Of a stretch of 64,000 bases of DNA, positions 1 through 8,817 are shown one piece after another. The notes under the pieces were generated by a model. That model saw nothing but the letters and a program-made list of their open reading frames with translations, had not been told where the DNA came from and did no database searches. Origin of the DNA: Desulfovibrio mangrovi. Lineage in GTDB: Bacteria; Desulfobacterota; Desulfovibrionia; Desulfovibrionales; Desulfovibrionaceae. Within the stretch, counting starts at the first letter, position 1; each line of letters begins with the position of its first letter. Position numbers and translations under genes: made by a program. The stretch covers positions 1,178,001 through 1,242,000 of the forward strand of contig NZ_CP104208.1 of the NCBI RefSeq assembly GCF_026230175.1, given 5' to 3'.

Positions 1-1
1 C

Positions 2-649
2 GGCCTGTACCACAACGCCTCCGCGTGGCTGGCCTATCGCCGTTGGTTCAAGCAGGCAGGTTTCACAAACTCCCATGCGTTCACCTACTTCAGCTTTTTC
101 ACCCGATTCGAGACTCTGCTGAGCAAATTGGAAGAAGAGGTTGCCGCACTTGAGAAACGCCACCCGTCAACCAAACCGATTCTCGTCGGCCACAGCCTTG
201 GTGGTCTGCTCATACGTGCATGGTTGTCGGAGGGAGATAACGAACAGCGGGTCGCAGGCGTCATCACGCTGGGCACGCCGCACCAAGGGAGCAAGCTGGC
301 CGGATTGGGTGCCGGCGCGCTATCCCGAAGCCTCATTTTCCGCGGACCGCTTATCCGCACCATTGAAGCCAACGACATTGCCCCGAGCATCCCCTGCTAC
401 AGTCTCTCGTCGGCACTGGACAATATGGTGCTCCCTCAGGAAGGTCTGCACATCCGCAATGCGTCGTGGATAGAGGAAAGAGCTCCGCAGGTCAGCCATA
501 TCGCCATGCTCTTCCACAAGGGAACCGCGTTGCAAGCCATCAACGCTCTGTGTGCCATTGTGGACGAACAGACGGAACCGCGCGACATTCTGCCTGACAT
601 GGGGACTATTGAAGATACACCCGCAACGACGCATCCTGACGATGAGTAG
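2..649 (+). CDS. Alpha/beta hydrolase, lipase-like (5' end outside window)
   Basis: The frame is open from the window edge, so the start lies upstream; 215 codons and a TAG stop are visible. The fragment opens with GLYHNASAWL, which resembles the oxyanion-hole region of bacterial triacylglycerol lipases, and about 50 residues later has the nucleophile elbow GHSLGG with the candidate catalytic Ser. A following TLGTPHQGS segment is also typical of lipases and PGAP1-like esterases, and a late SHIAMLFH could supply the catalytic His. A TTG at 128 could be mistaken for a start, but the upstream residues belong to the same domain. Substrate is unknown. It converges with the glycosyltransferase gene on the other strand, 7 bases away. 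Confidence 0.8.
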   Translation, partial: GLYHNASAWLAYRRWFKQAGFTNSHAFTYFSFFTRFETLLSKLEEEVAALEKRHPSTKPILVGHSLGGLLIRAWLSEGDNEQRVAGVITLGTPHQGSKLAGLGAGALSRSLIFRGPLIRTIEANDIAPSIPCYSLSSALDNMVLPQEGLHIRNASWIEERAPQVSHIAMLFHKGTALQAINALCAIVDEQTEPRDILPDMGTIEDTPATTHPDDE

Positions 650-656
650 CTTCGCG

Positions 657-1850
657 CTAGAAACCGCACTCCTGCAGAAATCGCGCATAGACACCTAAAT
701 ATCCCTGCACCATACGCTGCTGCATAAAGCGCTGCCGGTAACTCTCCATACCCGCGAGAGACAATGACCGACGAAGACTGCCGGAACCAAGCACGGACAC
801 GCAAGCATCCACAAAACCAGTCCACTCTCCGGCCGTTACAAGCAGGCCCGTTGTTCCGTTCAACACCTGCTCCTTCACTCCGCCCGCATCAAAGGCAACC
901 ACAGGACATCCCAGAGACAACGCCTCAAGAACAACCAGCGGATGATTATCCGCAATGGTGGGATAGGCAAAACAGTCCGCAGCGGCCATGCACAACTGGG
1001 CATGTTCCCTGTCCAGATACGGCCAGCGGACACAGGCACCGTCGCGCGAATGTGATTCGCCCCCGACCATGAAACACAAGGCTCCTTCCACCCGGGACCG
1101 TATTTCCTCCCACACTGCCTGCCAGCGATCACCGGACTTGTATGCGGCCTGCTCTCCCCCATGCGCCATGAACAGTACCATTCTCGCCTCGGGAGCAATT
1201 CCCAGTTGCTGCCGTGCAACAGAACGGGAAAGCCCGGCGGGGGGCTCTTCCACCCCATTGGGTATGACACTGCACGGCACCTGCGGCACAACAGTTCTGA
1301 CCAGCCCTTTGAGCCAGCCCGAAGGGGCAACAAGCTGCACGCCCGCGGCCTCGTGTGCAGCCTGCAATGCAGCAAGTCTGCTCCGCTGTTTTTGGGCAGC
1401 ATCCGCATATCCGCGGGGACATGGTTCATAACAGCCTTCAAAAATGCCGCGACACTCCAGCGGATACGGGCAGCCGCCTGTCAGCAGCGAGCAGTCATGC
1501 AAGGTCAGCACAGCCGGCACACGAAGAGCGGCCATTTCCGCAAGACAGGCAGCCCAATCCAATGAACCGTGGAGATGCAGCAAACGGCGGGATTCAGCTA
1601 TGGAAACAAGGTACGCGGCAAGCTCTGCCGCAGGAAGGGTACTGTCCGACAGTGCAAGCGGTTCCTTCGCCGAACCTGTGTCGTTAAGCTCGCATGACGC
1701 GCTACAGGCAACACAGCACTCTTCGAGTCCAGCCCTGATCATGCTGGCGACACGGGCCGCCCCGCCACGCCATGCAAGCACGGAATGCATATGCACGCCT
1801 GCATCGAACAGAGGTGAATCGGAAGGAATCCGGAATCCGGCATCAGACAT
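657..1850 (-). CDS. Glycosyltransferase family 4 protein
   Basis: 397-residue GT-B glycosyltransferase, expected to be cytoplasmic and to transfer a sugar from a nucleotide-activated donor. The N-terminal half has a cysteine-rich stretch starting at HDCSLLTGGC, seen in WcaC-like exopolysaccharide glycosyltransferases. The C-terminal half carries the GT4 donor-site pattern D-x7-E in DNHPLVVLEA followed by GCPVVAFDAGG. Its ATG overlaps the TGA of the upstream glycosyltransferase by one base, so the two are probably translationally coupled and may act on the same glycan. Flagellin glycosylation or surface polysaccharide synthesis are both possible; the sequence does not decide. Acceptor and donor are unknown. 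Confidence 0.85.
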   Translation of the reverse strand: MSDAGFRIPSDSPLFDAGVHMHSVLAWRGGAARVASMIRAGLEECCVACSASCELNDTGSAKEPLALSDSTLPAAELAAYLVSIAESRRLLHLHGSLDWAACLAEMAALRVPAVLTLHDCSLLTGGCPYPLECRGIFEGCYEPCPRGYADAAQKQRSRLAALQAAHEAAGVQLVAPSGWLKGLVRTVVPQVPCSVIPNGVEEPPAGLSRSVARQQLGIAPEARMVLFMAHGGEQAAYKSGDRWQAVWEEIRSRVEGALCFMVGGESHSRDGACVRWPYLDREHAQLCMAAADCFAYPTIADNHPLVVLEALSLGCPVVAFDAGGVKEQVLNGTTGLLVTAGEWTGFVDACVSVLGSGSLRRSLSLAGMESYRQRFMQQRMVQGYLGVYARFLQECGF

Positions 1851-3556
1851 CAGACGCGCTCCAGAAAGTCATGCTTGAGCGCCCAGAGCAGCATAGCCTG
1901 AGCATGACAGGAAGAAACGGGGGCCCATGCACTTCCATCACCGGACGCCTGCCCTTCTTCCTGCATTCTCTTCACAAGCAAGGCGGTCAAAGCGGTAACG
2001 GTTACGGGCTTGCGGGCACTGAACAACATGATCCGCAGCATATCGGCATCCACGATGGAAGCGACGCCTTCATAGATGACAGGCTGCTCAACGCCGCGAT
2101 ACACGGCCTCACCCGCCCTGCTCCAGACCACCTGCATGTCGTCGGCAAGGCGTTTTGAGGGGTACCCGCCAAAAATCTCCGCATAATCCGTACGCAATGG
2201 ATGACGCGCTCCCCGCAGGACATCCTCCTGCACAGGCACTTGATTCAACGTCTCCCACAAGGCGAGATGCCGGTCGATCTGGGCATCCCAACCGTAATTG
2301 CCGCGTACATGCTTCCTGGCCGTTTCGCCCATCGCCTTGCGGCGTTCGGGTGACGAGATCAGTGCATGCAGCGCCTGCGCCAAGGCGGGCACATCAACCA
2401 CCGTGCGCTGCGCCATGCTAAGATGTGTGGACGTGTCAAAAGCAAGATGCGCCATGGCGTCAATATCGGAAGAGTCCGAGGGGCCGAGAGTGGGAACGAG
2501 CAGCCCCGTCTTGCCGTCAATGACGAGATCACGATAGCCGTCGTAATCAGAGGCGACAACCGGAAGCCCCATGGCGCCAGCTTCCAGAATCGTCAGACCG
2601 AACGTTTCCTGCATGTTATCCACGGGAGACACGAAAATATCCGCGGCCGCATAGAGCCCGTTGCGGCTCTCGTCCGAAGGATTGGCCTGCACGTGCAGTT
2701 TAAAACCAAGCGCTTTGGCGAACCCTCCCAGAACATTCGGGGTTCTGTCTCCCTGCTGCATGAATCCGGCTACAACAAGATGCAGCGAATTCATGGGAAC
2801 CCCCATTCTGCCAAGGCGTTGCACAGCCCGCAACAAAGGCAGCAGATCCATCTTGGAATAGTGGGATATACGCGCGAATACCAGAAGCACGACGGCATCT
2901 TCCCCCGCGCCCAGACCGGAGCGGACAGCCGCCCGCGTTCCGGTATCCTGCACAGGCAGCATGGAAAGGTCCACGCCGAGAGGGATGCGCTCCACACGCG
3001 GAGCAACACCCGCTCCATCCTCAAAACGGCATTCCTTGCGCAGGCGGTCGAACACCGTAGTCACCATGTCCACAGCAGCCCGTGAAGTCGCAATCACGGC
3101 ATCCCGCGCGCTGGTACCATTCCATACCTGCTGCTGAAACAGAGGCATATACCGGGCATAGCTCAACGTATGGGTGCAGCCTGTGATGGGAAACAACCGC
3201 CTTGCATACCGGTTGCGCAAGACCGCGAGCTGACTGTTATGCAACAGACAGTCGGAAAGATGAAAACAATGAAATTCATACTCCTGCAACGCGCGGGGAA
3301 GGTCGGCAAAGGTACCTAGAACAAACCGCCCCTCCTGCAGCATTTCTCCGAACTCCTTTCCAAGCCGGTTCTGCAGAATAGCAAGCTGGTTGTTATCTGA
3401 AAGGTAGAAGTGATAGGCCTCAAACGGGTCATTACGCAGCAGCGCGCGGATGAATCCCTCGTTGGCCACGCTGCGCCCCATTATCTCCCCACCCTCGAAA
3501 AAAGGATGCAAGGTTCCCCAAATTCCAGTGTTTTTCATGGAATGAAAAGGACACAT
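1850..3556 (-). CDS. Glycosyltransferase family 4 protein, long C-terminal extension
   Basis: 568 residues. The GT4 donor-binding signature E-x7-E is complete (QETFGLTILEAGAMGLPVVA). About 140 residues follow the usual end of a GT4 domain; they match no motif I know. The ATG at 3556 has AGGA a few bases upstream, whereas the internal ATG at 3538 (MKNTG) has no ribosome binding site, so I keep the longer start, with some doubt. It is first gene of a two-glycosyltransferase unit, transcribed leftward from the 3557–3836 intergenic region. The partner gene overlaps its stop. The donor and acceptor cannot be read from sequence. Confidence 0.85.
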   Translation of the reverse strand: MCPFHSMKNTGIWGTLHPFFEGGEIMGRSVANEGFIRALLRNDPFEAYHFYLSDNNQLAILQNRLGKEFGEMLQEGRFVLGTFADLPRALQEYEFHCFHLSDCLLHNSQLAVLRNRYARRLFPITGCTHTLSYARYMPLFQQQVWNGTSARDAVIATSRAAVDMVTTVFDRLRKECRFEDGAGVAPRVERIPLGVDLSMLPVQDTGTRAAVRSGLGAGEDAVVLLVFARISHYSKMDLLPLLRAVQRLGRMGVPMNSLHLVVAGFMQQGDRTPNVLGGFAKALGFKLHVQANPSDESRNGLYAAADIFVSPVDNMQETFGLTILEAGAMGLPVVASDYDGYRDLVIDGKTGLLVPTLGPSDSSDIDAMAHLAFDTSTHLSMAQRTVVDVPALAQALHALISSPERRKAMGETARKHVRGNYGWDAQIDRHLALWETLNQVPVQEDVLRGARHPLRTDYAEIFGGYPSKRLADDMQVVWSRAGEAVYRGVEQPVIYEGVASIVDADMLRIMLFSARKPVTVTALTALLVKRMQEEGQASGDGSAWAPVSSCHAQAMLLWALKHDFLERV

Positions 3557-3795
3557 ATTCCTGCCATTGTCAAACCGCTTTTACATTCCCGATAACGCCC
3601 ACCGGATTCATACGACAGTTTACTGACGTTTCCTGCATTGCGCCCCCTCCCAGCCTGCGGCCAAATCCTGTCATAAAGCCTAAAAAACGTGGCAACAGTA
3701 TGAATTCATAGCACATTCACCCAGCAATACAGAAATTTACATAAAGCTGGTCTTTATCTTGCATGGATTCGACAAACGCCACGTCTTTTTGACTG

Positions 3796-3816
3796 ATACG
3801 GCACATTCTGCCGTAT
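3796..3816 (+). promoter_or_regulatory. Leader inverted repeat before the diguanylate cyclase
   Basis: ATACGGC and GCCGTAT form a perfect 7-base inverted repeat around a 7-base loop. It ends five bases before the Shine-Dalgarno sequence GGGAGGG at 3821–3827, so an RNA hairpin here could affect ribosome access. The rest of the 280-base intergenic stretch holds the divergent start regions of the two flanking genes and no other ORF I can support. Confidence 0.4.
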
Positions 3817-3836
3817 TTCCGGGAGGGATTAACGCT

Positions 3837-5306
3837 ATGCGCGGTACTAGCAAAAACATAATGTGGGGCCTCGGCTTATTGCCAGAAGACGAAGCCCTCA
3901 TTCGCTCGGTTGGCAACGCCGAGTTCACACTCATTTCGTTGCCCATAGGAACCATTCCGGATGCTGAAGCCATGGATCGGGACGAGCCCAGCATCATCTG
4001 GATTTCCAAATCCGCGTGGGATGCCCTGAAGGTCATGCCCACCACGACCACTCGCCATCTGGACATCACGCCCCGGGTCTTGCTGCTTGGCGGTGAGTAC
4101 AGCATGCTTGAACTGGAAGAAGCGCTTGATAACGGCTTCACGGACGTCATCAAGCCGCCACTGACAGAATCACGCATCAAAGACGTGCTGCTGCGCACCG
4201 CAGAGACGCACAACCTCTATCACGACATCATGCGCATGACGCGTGAAATCTGCCTTGAGCGTGAGCTGCTTGAACGCAAAAACGACATTCTGTCATTCAT
4301 CGTGTCCTTCCTTTCCCGCGCCACTGAAAGCCTTGAGCCGGAAGAGATTCTGCAAAGCGCTCAGGAGGAACTGGCCACTCTGCTTCCCGTCGCCGCAATA
4401 GGCGGCATATGCTGGGTTCCGGGTACAGGGCGCGACCTTGATGCGACACTGTATATTTCTACGCAGGAAGAACACCCTGCACATAACGAATGGAAAGAAC
4501 TGCTGCTCGGCGGAGCGGAAAAGCTGACCGGCAAGCGGGTCAGTGCCTACGCCACAGAGCTGCTTTCTCCCATTGATGCTACCGGCCATCTCATGCCGGA
4601 ATCCGGCAAGGTGGCCATTCTGCCCCTGAAAACCGCCGGAGAAACATTCGGTGCGGTAGCCTTGCTTACCCGCACTGAGCTGCATCTTGGCAAGGACCAG
4701 GTTCAGGTTCTCAAGTCGGCCATGAAGCATCTTGCTCTGGCGCTGCGAAACGCCATGCTCTACAAGCAGATGAAGCTGCATGCCGACCTCGACGGCCTGA
4801 CGCTCGTGCATAACAGACGGCATTTTGACAAACGCCTTAATGAGGAGCTTGAAAGACACGCTCGCTACAACCAGCCTCTTTCCTTGCTCATGCTGGATAT
4901 TGACCATTTCAAGATGATTAACGACACGCATGGGCATCAGGCTGGCGATACGGTGCTTAAGGAGCTGGCGGCCCTGCTTCGCAACACCCTGCGCAATACG
5001 GACTATGTATCACGGTATGGCGGCGAGGAGTTTACGGTTATCCTGCCGCATACGCAGGAACAGGATGCCGCTCAGTTGGCGGAACGCCTGCGACTCAAGA
5101 TTGCGGAATACACCTTCATGCACGACTCCACGAGCATTCCTGTAACAATCAGCGTGGGGCTTGCTGCCAACGCGGACAACCACTTGGAGTCTGCCGACCT
5201 GATTGCAGAAGCCGACAAGGCACTGTATCGGGCCAAGGAACAGGGCCGTAACCGTGTCTGCACCTCTGATCGCTGTTTCAGAAGGCTTGCCTCTGTCGCC
5301 TCATGA
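3837..5306 (+). CDS. Diguanylate cyclase with pseudo-receiver and GAF-like domains
   Basis: 489 residues from the ATG at 3837, which has GGGAGG ten bases upstream; an earlier in-frame start at 3759 would add 26 residues lacking a ribosome site. It should make cyclic di-GMP from two GTP. Residues 1–125 look like a receiver fold, but the phosphoacceptor strand reads IIWISK, with Ser in place of Asp, while the late VIKPP keeps the lysine. A helical linker (about 140–180) leads to a GAF-like region (about 185–330). The C-terminal GGDEF domain has the active site GGEEF and an inhibitory I-site RNTD exactly five residues before it, so product inhibition is likely. It stands alone with its own promoter region. 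Confidence 0.92.
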   Translation: MRGTSKNIMWGLGLLPEDEALIRSVGNAEFTLISLPIGTIPDAEAMDRDEPSIIWISKSAWDALKVMPTTTTRHLDITPRVLLLGGEYSMLELEEALDNGFTDVIKPPLTESRIKDVLLRTAETHNLYHDIMRMTREICLERELLERKNDILSFIVSFLSRATESLEPEEILQSAQEELATLLPVAAIGGICWVPGTGRDLDATLYISTQEEHPAHNEWKELLLGGAEKLTGKRVSAYATELLSPIDATGHLMPESGKVAILPLKTAGETFGAVALLTRTELHLGKDQVQVLKSAMKHLALALRNAMLYKQMKLHADLDGLTLVHNRRHFDKRLNEELERHARYNQPLSLLMLDIDHFKMINDTHGHQAGDTVLKELAALLRNTLRNTDYVSRYGGEEFTVILPHTQEQDAAQLAERLRLKIAEYTFMHDSTSIPVTISVGLAANADNHLESADLIAEADKALYRAKEQGRNRVCTSDRCFRRLASVAS

Positions 5307-5363
5307 AGGCCGCGCCTTGACTGCCATCCTTAATTAGGACAATAGTTCACGCACATGTGAGAA

Positions 5364-5403
5364 CCCCGTGATTTTCAGGGGCTGGATATTCCGGCCCCTT
5401 TTT
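5364..5403 (+). terminator. Overlapping hairpins: terminator and possible antiterminator before the queuosine transporter
   Basis: A terminator hairpin GGGGCTGG / CCGGCCCC (5378–5385 and 5391–5398, loop ATATT) runs straight into TTTTT at 5399–5403. Its 5' GGGG also pairs with CCCC at 5364–5367, extended by TGA/TCA around a TTT loop, so the two hairpins exclude each other. A third hairpin (GTTCAC to GTGAGAAC, about 5345–5363) lies just before. It may simply end the upstream gene, but the nested layout suits an attenuator. Confidence 0.6.
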
Positions 5404-5422
5404 ACTTTGTGAGGTAGTTTTT

Positions 5423-6109
5423 GTGAATGAAGTTTTGTGGTTAGGCTTTGCAGTCATAGACCTCATCATAACCCTTGCCGTGTACCGTTTATTCGGCAAG
5501 AGCGGCCTGTTCGGCCTGATCGTCTTCAACCTGCTGCTGTGCAATATTCAAGTCCTGAAAACGGTCGAAATTTTCGGCATGACCACCACCCTCGGCAACA
5601 TTCTTTACGCCGGGGTATTTCTTGCCACCGACATTCTGGGCGAGTTCCATGGAAAACAGGAGGCAAAGAAAGGCGTTCTGCTCGGCTTTGTCACCCTGCT
5701 GATGGCTACCCTGTACATGCAGGTTGCCCTGAAGTTCATTCCTGCCCATAACGATTTTGCCCAGCCCCTGCTTGAAGGCATCTTCGGCTTCCTGCCCAGA
5801 CTGGCCTTCGCCTCCATGGCAGCCTATCTGATCTCACAGTTGCATGACGTATGGGCCTACCACTTCTGGATGCGCACAACCAACGGACGGGCTCTGTGGC
5901 TTCGTAATAACGCCTCCACCCTTGTCTCCCAGTTGCTCGACTCGACCATATTCTGCCTGCTGGCCTTCTGGGGCGAATACCCCACCGAAATACTCATCGA
6001 GATTACGGTTACGACCTACATCTTCAAAAGCATTGTAGCCCTCATGGATACTCCTTTCATCTATCTTGCCGGCCGCATACGCCCGCAGGAAGCCGAGTGC
6101 ACAGCCTAG
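5423..6109 (+). CDS. yhhQ: Queuosine precursor transporter, YhhQ family
   Basis: 228-residue inner-membrane protein with about six hydrophobic segments, of the YhhQ/QueT (formerly DUF165) family, which imports queuosine precursors such as preQ0 and preQ1. Family signatures include the LISQLHDVWAYHF segment and LWLRNNASTLVSQLLDST with the following aromatic-rich helix. The GTG start at 5423 has GAGGT seven bases upstream. No queuosine biosynthesis gene lies next to it. The terminator-like hairpins just upstream suggest that its transcription may be controlled by premature termination. Substrate specificity between preQ0, preQ1 and queuine is not readable from the sequence. Confidence 0.88.
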   Translation: MNEVLWLGFAVIDLIITLAVYRLFGKSGLFGLIVFNLLLCNIQVLKTVEIFGMTTTLGNILYAGVFLATDILGEFHGKQEAKKGVLLGFVTLLMATLYMQVALKFIPAHNDFAQPLLEGIFGFLPRLAFASMAAYLISQLHDVWAYHFWMRTTNGRALWLRNNASTLVSQLLDSTIFCLLAFWGEYPTEILIEITVTTYIFKSIVALMDTPFIYLAGRIRPQEAECTA

Positions 6110-6143
6110 GCTCAAGCATCTCGCTATCCATCAATATCATGAA

Positions 6144-6173
6144 GGCCGTCTCCCTCCGGAGGCGGCCTTTCCT
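6144..6173 (+). terminator. Intrinsic terminator after the queuosine transporter
   Basis: GGCCGTCTCC pairs with GGAGGCGGCC (one mismatch) and is followed by TTTCCTTT. Confidence 0.8.
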
Positions 6174-6267
6174 TTGCTCACGGGATAATGCTTACGAATC
6201 CTCTATCCCGTTCTCCTGCACAATTCTCCCACAATCCATCTGATGCAGATTGGGAAACGCATAGCAG

Positions 6268-6296
6268 AAAAAAGGCCGCCCCCATAAGGAGCGGCC
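6268..6296 (-). terminator. Intrinsic terminator after mgtE
   Basis: On the minus strand GGCCGC pairs with GCGGCC and six T residues follow. It faces the plus-strand terminator at 6144, so the two convergent units are insulated. Confidence 0.8.
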
Positions 6297-6323
6297 TGAA
6301 AAGCTTCGCTTGGAATAGTCTGC

Positions 6324-7772
6324 CTAAAACAGAATCAGAGATGCCAAACCGAGGAATATGAAGAAACCGGCACCATCCGTGAGCGTCGTCAGAAAGATGC
6401 TTGAAGCCTGCGCGGGGTCACGTCCCAGTTCCTTGAGAATAAGCGGAATGGAAGCACCGGCCAATGCCCCCAGCAGCATATCCATGGCCAGCGCCACGGA
6501 CATGACCTGAGCCAATTTCAGGTTATGGGTAAAGCCGAATACCGCCAGCATAACCACAATGCCGATGATCAAACCGCTCAAAAGGCCGATCTTGGCTTCT
6601 CGCAACACGGCAACCCAAGACTTCTTACGGTCGAATTTCTCCACTGCAAGCTGCCGGATCATAACCGCCAGAGCCTGCTGCCCGGTGTTCCCTGCCTGAT
6701 TGGCGACAATGGGCATAAGCACGGCAAGGATAGCCATGGATGCGATGGAACCTTCAAACATGTATACAACACAGGCGGAAATGGCCGAGTTGAACATGTT
6801 CACCAGCAGCCACGGCAGACGAACCTTCACGGATTCCAGCCATGGCGTATCCACGGTCTCGTCCTGACCTGCACCCACCATGCCGAGCATGTCTTCCGAT
6901 GCCTCGTCATGAATGATATCAATGATGTCGTCATAGGTTACGACACCGAGAAGGCGTCCTTCGTAATCCACAACAGGCAGGGCCATGAAGTCGTAACGGG
7001 CAAGGGTATGCGCAACCTCTTCCCTGTCCACGTCAAAAAGGACGGAGATAAGGCTCTGGTCGGAAAGCTCGTTTTTAAGGATGGAGCCAGGACGGCACAG
7101 CAGAAGGTCGCGCAGGGAAAGCACGCCGACCAGACGCTGCTTCTCGTCAACGATATAGGCGTAGTAGGGAATTTCCTTGTCTTCCATCTCCCTGCGGATA
7201 TGCATGATGGCCTGATCCGCGGTAAGATGGTCGCTGAGGATGATGATTTCCGTGTTCATGATACCGCCGGCTGTGTCCTCGTCAAAGGACAGCAGCGTGC
7301 GGATTTCTTCGGCATCCTCGGCTTCAACGAATTCGAGCAGCTTGTCTCGGTGAACGCTGTCGAGTTCACTCAGAACGTCTGCCGCGTCGTCAGGAGACAT
7401 TTCGCCAAGAATCTTGGCGGCAACGTCGGGATCAAGGTTCTGCAGAATGTCTGTCTGTACGCGCTCTTCCATCTCGGCGAGCGCTTCCGCGGCGTCTTCC
7501 GCGGTCAGACGACGCATCATGCAGACCTGTTTTTCCAGCGTAAGATTCTGGATATGCTCTGCAGCGTCCGCGGGGTGGGCGAACTCTTCGGCGGAAAGAA
7601 CAGCTACCTCGTCACGGCAGTCGACAACATGTACAGTGGCACCGGAAGGGGAATCCGAACTATCGTCCGGTCCTCCGGATGCAACAGAAGAAGCCCCCTC
7701 GGGGAGCTTTTCAGGAGCAACATCTGGCGTTACTTCAGGTTCTGTGGGAGTATTCTTGGGCGTATCGGTCAT
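6324..7772 (-). CDS. mgtE: Magnesium transporter MgtE
   Basis: 482 residues from the ATG at 7772, which has AGGA upstream; the frame continues to a TTG at 7820, but that start lacks support. MgtE is a dimeric inner-membrane Mg2+ channel gated by cytoplasmic Mg2+. Order seen: a variable N-terminal region rich in Pro, Glu and Ser (1–50), the MgtE N domain of short helical repeats (PDVAAKILGEMSPDDAADVL), a CBS pair (about 180–305; VDEKQRLVGVLSLRDL and VVDYEGRLLGVVTYDD), then about five transmembrane helices with the conserved PIVANQAGNTGQQ segment. No M-box-like leader is visible. It is transcribed divergently from the NAD operon. Confidence 0.95.
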   Translation of the reverse strand: MTDTPKNTPTEPEVTPDVAPEKLPEGASSVASGGPDDSSDSPSGATVHVVDCRDEVAVLSAEEFAHPADAAEHIQNLTLEKQVCMMRRLTAEDAAEALAEMEERVQTDILQNLDPDVAAKILGEMSPDDAADVLSELDSVHRDKLLEFVEAEDAEEIRTLLSFDEDTAGGIMNTEIIILSDHLTADQAIMHIRREMEDKEIPYYAYIVDEKQRLVGVLSLRDLLLCRPGSILKNELSDQSLISVLFDVDREEVAHTLARYDFMALPVVDYEGRLLGVVTYDDIIDIIHDEASEDMLGMVGAGQDETVDTPWLESVKVRLPWLLVNMFNSAISACVVYMFEGSIASMAILAVLMPIVANQAGNTGQQALAVMIRQLAVEKFDRKKSWVAVLREAKIGLLSGLIIGIVVMLAVFGFTHNLKLAQVMSVALAMDMLLGALAGASIPLILKELGRDPAQASSIFLTTLTDGAGFFIFLGLASLILF

Positions 7773-7932
7773 GACCTGTAATCCTGCCGGAGTTGCTGGT
7801 GTGTGCCCGCCCCGTTCCAAGACTGCTTGACGAAACAGTTACAGGCACCTAAACACGCAGAGAGAAGTGAAAAGACAGCCGCTCCTCACTCGGCATACAG
7901 CATCTATCATTAAGACGTCTCTATCACAATCC

Positions 7933-8805
7933 ATGAATATTGAAAAATTTTCCAGCTTCTTCACAGGTGACGCCCTTCTGTTTATGGAAGAAGCCATTGA
8001 TCTGGCTCTTCGCGAAGACGGTCGCGACCTTACCTCCGAGGGTGTCTTCCCGCCGGACCATCGCCTCAGCGCCAAAATCATAGCCAAAGAAGACACGCTG
8101 GTGGCAGGTTTACCCATAATCCCACTGGTCATGGAACGATGCGGCACAGGGGAATGGTCGTGGCAGGCTTTTGCAGATGACGGCGACCTTGTGGCAGACA
8201 GAACCGTTGTTGCCACCATCGAAGCAGGGGCAGCGCGCCTGCTCAAAGCGGAACGCATCATCCTTAACTTCATCACGCACATGTCCGGTATTGCCAACCT
8301 CACCCGCCGCTATGTGCAGCAACTTGAAGGCACCGGCACCCGCCTTCTGGACACACGCAAGACCCTGCCTGGGCTACGTTATCCGGAAAAATATGCGGTT
8401 CTGGTAGGCGGAGGTATAAACCACCGCAAAAACCTTGAAGAAATGCTCATGCTCAAGGACAATCACGTAGATCTGGCAGGCGGCATCACGCCGGCCGTCA
8501 CGAGACTGCGTGCAACCTACTCCCCCTGTCCTCCCATAGAAGTGGAATGCAGAACCCTGACCGATGTACAGGAAGCGGTTCTCTGCAAGGTGGAGCGCAT
8601 CATGCTGGACAACATGGACATTCCGCAAATGCGTGAGGCACTTGAGATAATTCCAGACTCCATTGAGACGGAAGTAAGCGGCGGCGTTACGCTGGACACC
8701 ATTCGCACCCTTGCCAGCGCCTCGCCCAAGGGACCGGACTTCATTTCCGTGGGCAGACTGACCCACTCCGCCCCCATCGCAGACTTCAGCATGCTTGTTC
8801 AATAG
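7933..8805 (+). CDS. nadC: Nicotinate-nucleotide pyrophosphorylase (carboxylating)
   Basis: 290 residues from the ATG at 7933. A GTG at 7867 would add 22 residues, but 290 matches the family length; neither start has a strong ribosome site. The enzyme converts quinolinate and PRPP to nicotinate mononucleotide, CO2 and pyrophosphate. Seen: RKTLPGLR with substrate-binding Arg/Lys, the GGGINHR loop, LMLKDNH, VEVECRTL, a D-N-M motif, and the closing phosphate-binding ISVGRLTHSAP. It is first in a nadC–nadA–nadB run; nadA begins 12 bases after its stop. This gives a complete aspartate-to-NaMN route with the next two genes. Confidence 0.95.
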   Translation: MNIEKFSSFFTGDALLFMEEAIDLALREDGRDLTSEGVFPPDHRLSAKIIAKEDTLVAGLPIIPLVMERCGTGEWSWQAFADDGDLVADRTVVATIEAGAARLLKAERIILNFITHMSGIANLTRRYVQQLEGTGTRLLDTRKTLPGLRYPEKYAVLVGGGINHRKNLEEMLMLKDNHVDLAGGITPAVTRLRATYSPCPPIEVECRTLTDVQEAVLCKVERIMLDNMDIPQMREALEIIPDSIETEVSGGVTLDTIRTLASASPKGPDFISVGRLTHSAPIADFSMLVQ

Positions 8806-8817
8806 AAAGGATCAATC

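Noticed and set aside
5345-5363. CACGCACA segment resembling the start of a GEMM (cyclic di-GMP) riboswitch next to the diguanylate cyclase gene
   Set aside because: The following GGGCAAACC and GCAAAGCC elements are missing.
6525-7781. Long open frame opposite mgtE
   Set aside because: Shadow frame; MgtE is unambiguous on the other strand.
7773-7932. Possible M-box magnesium riboswitch before mgtE
   Set aside because: TTTAGGTG is present, but the rest of the M-box conserved core is not, and the region is too short.
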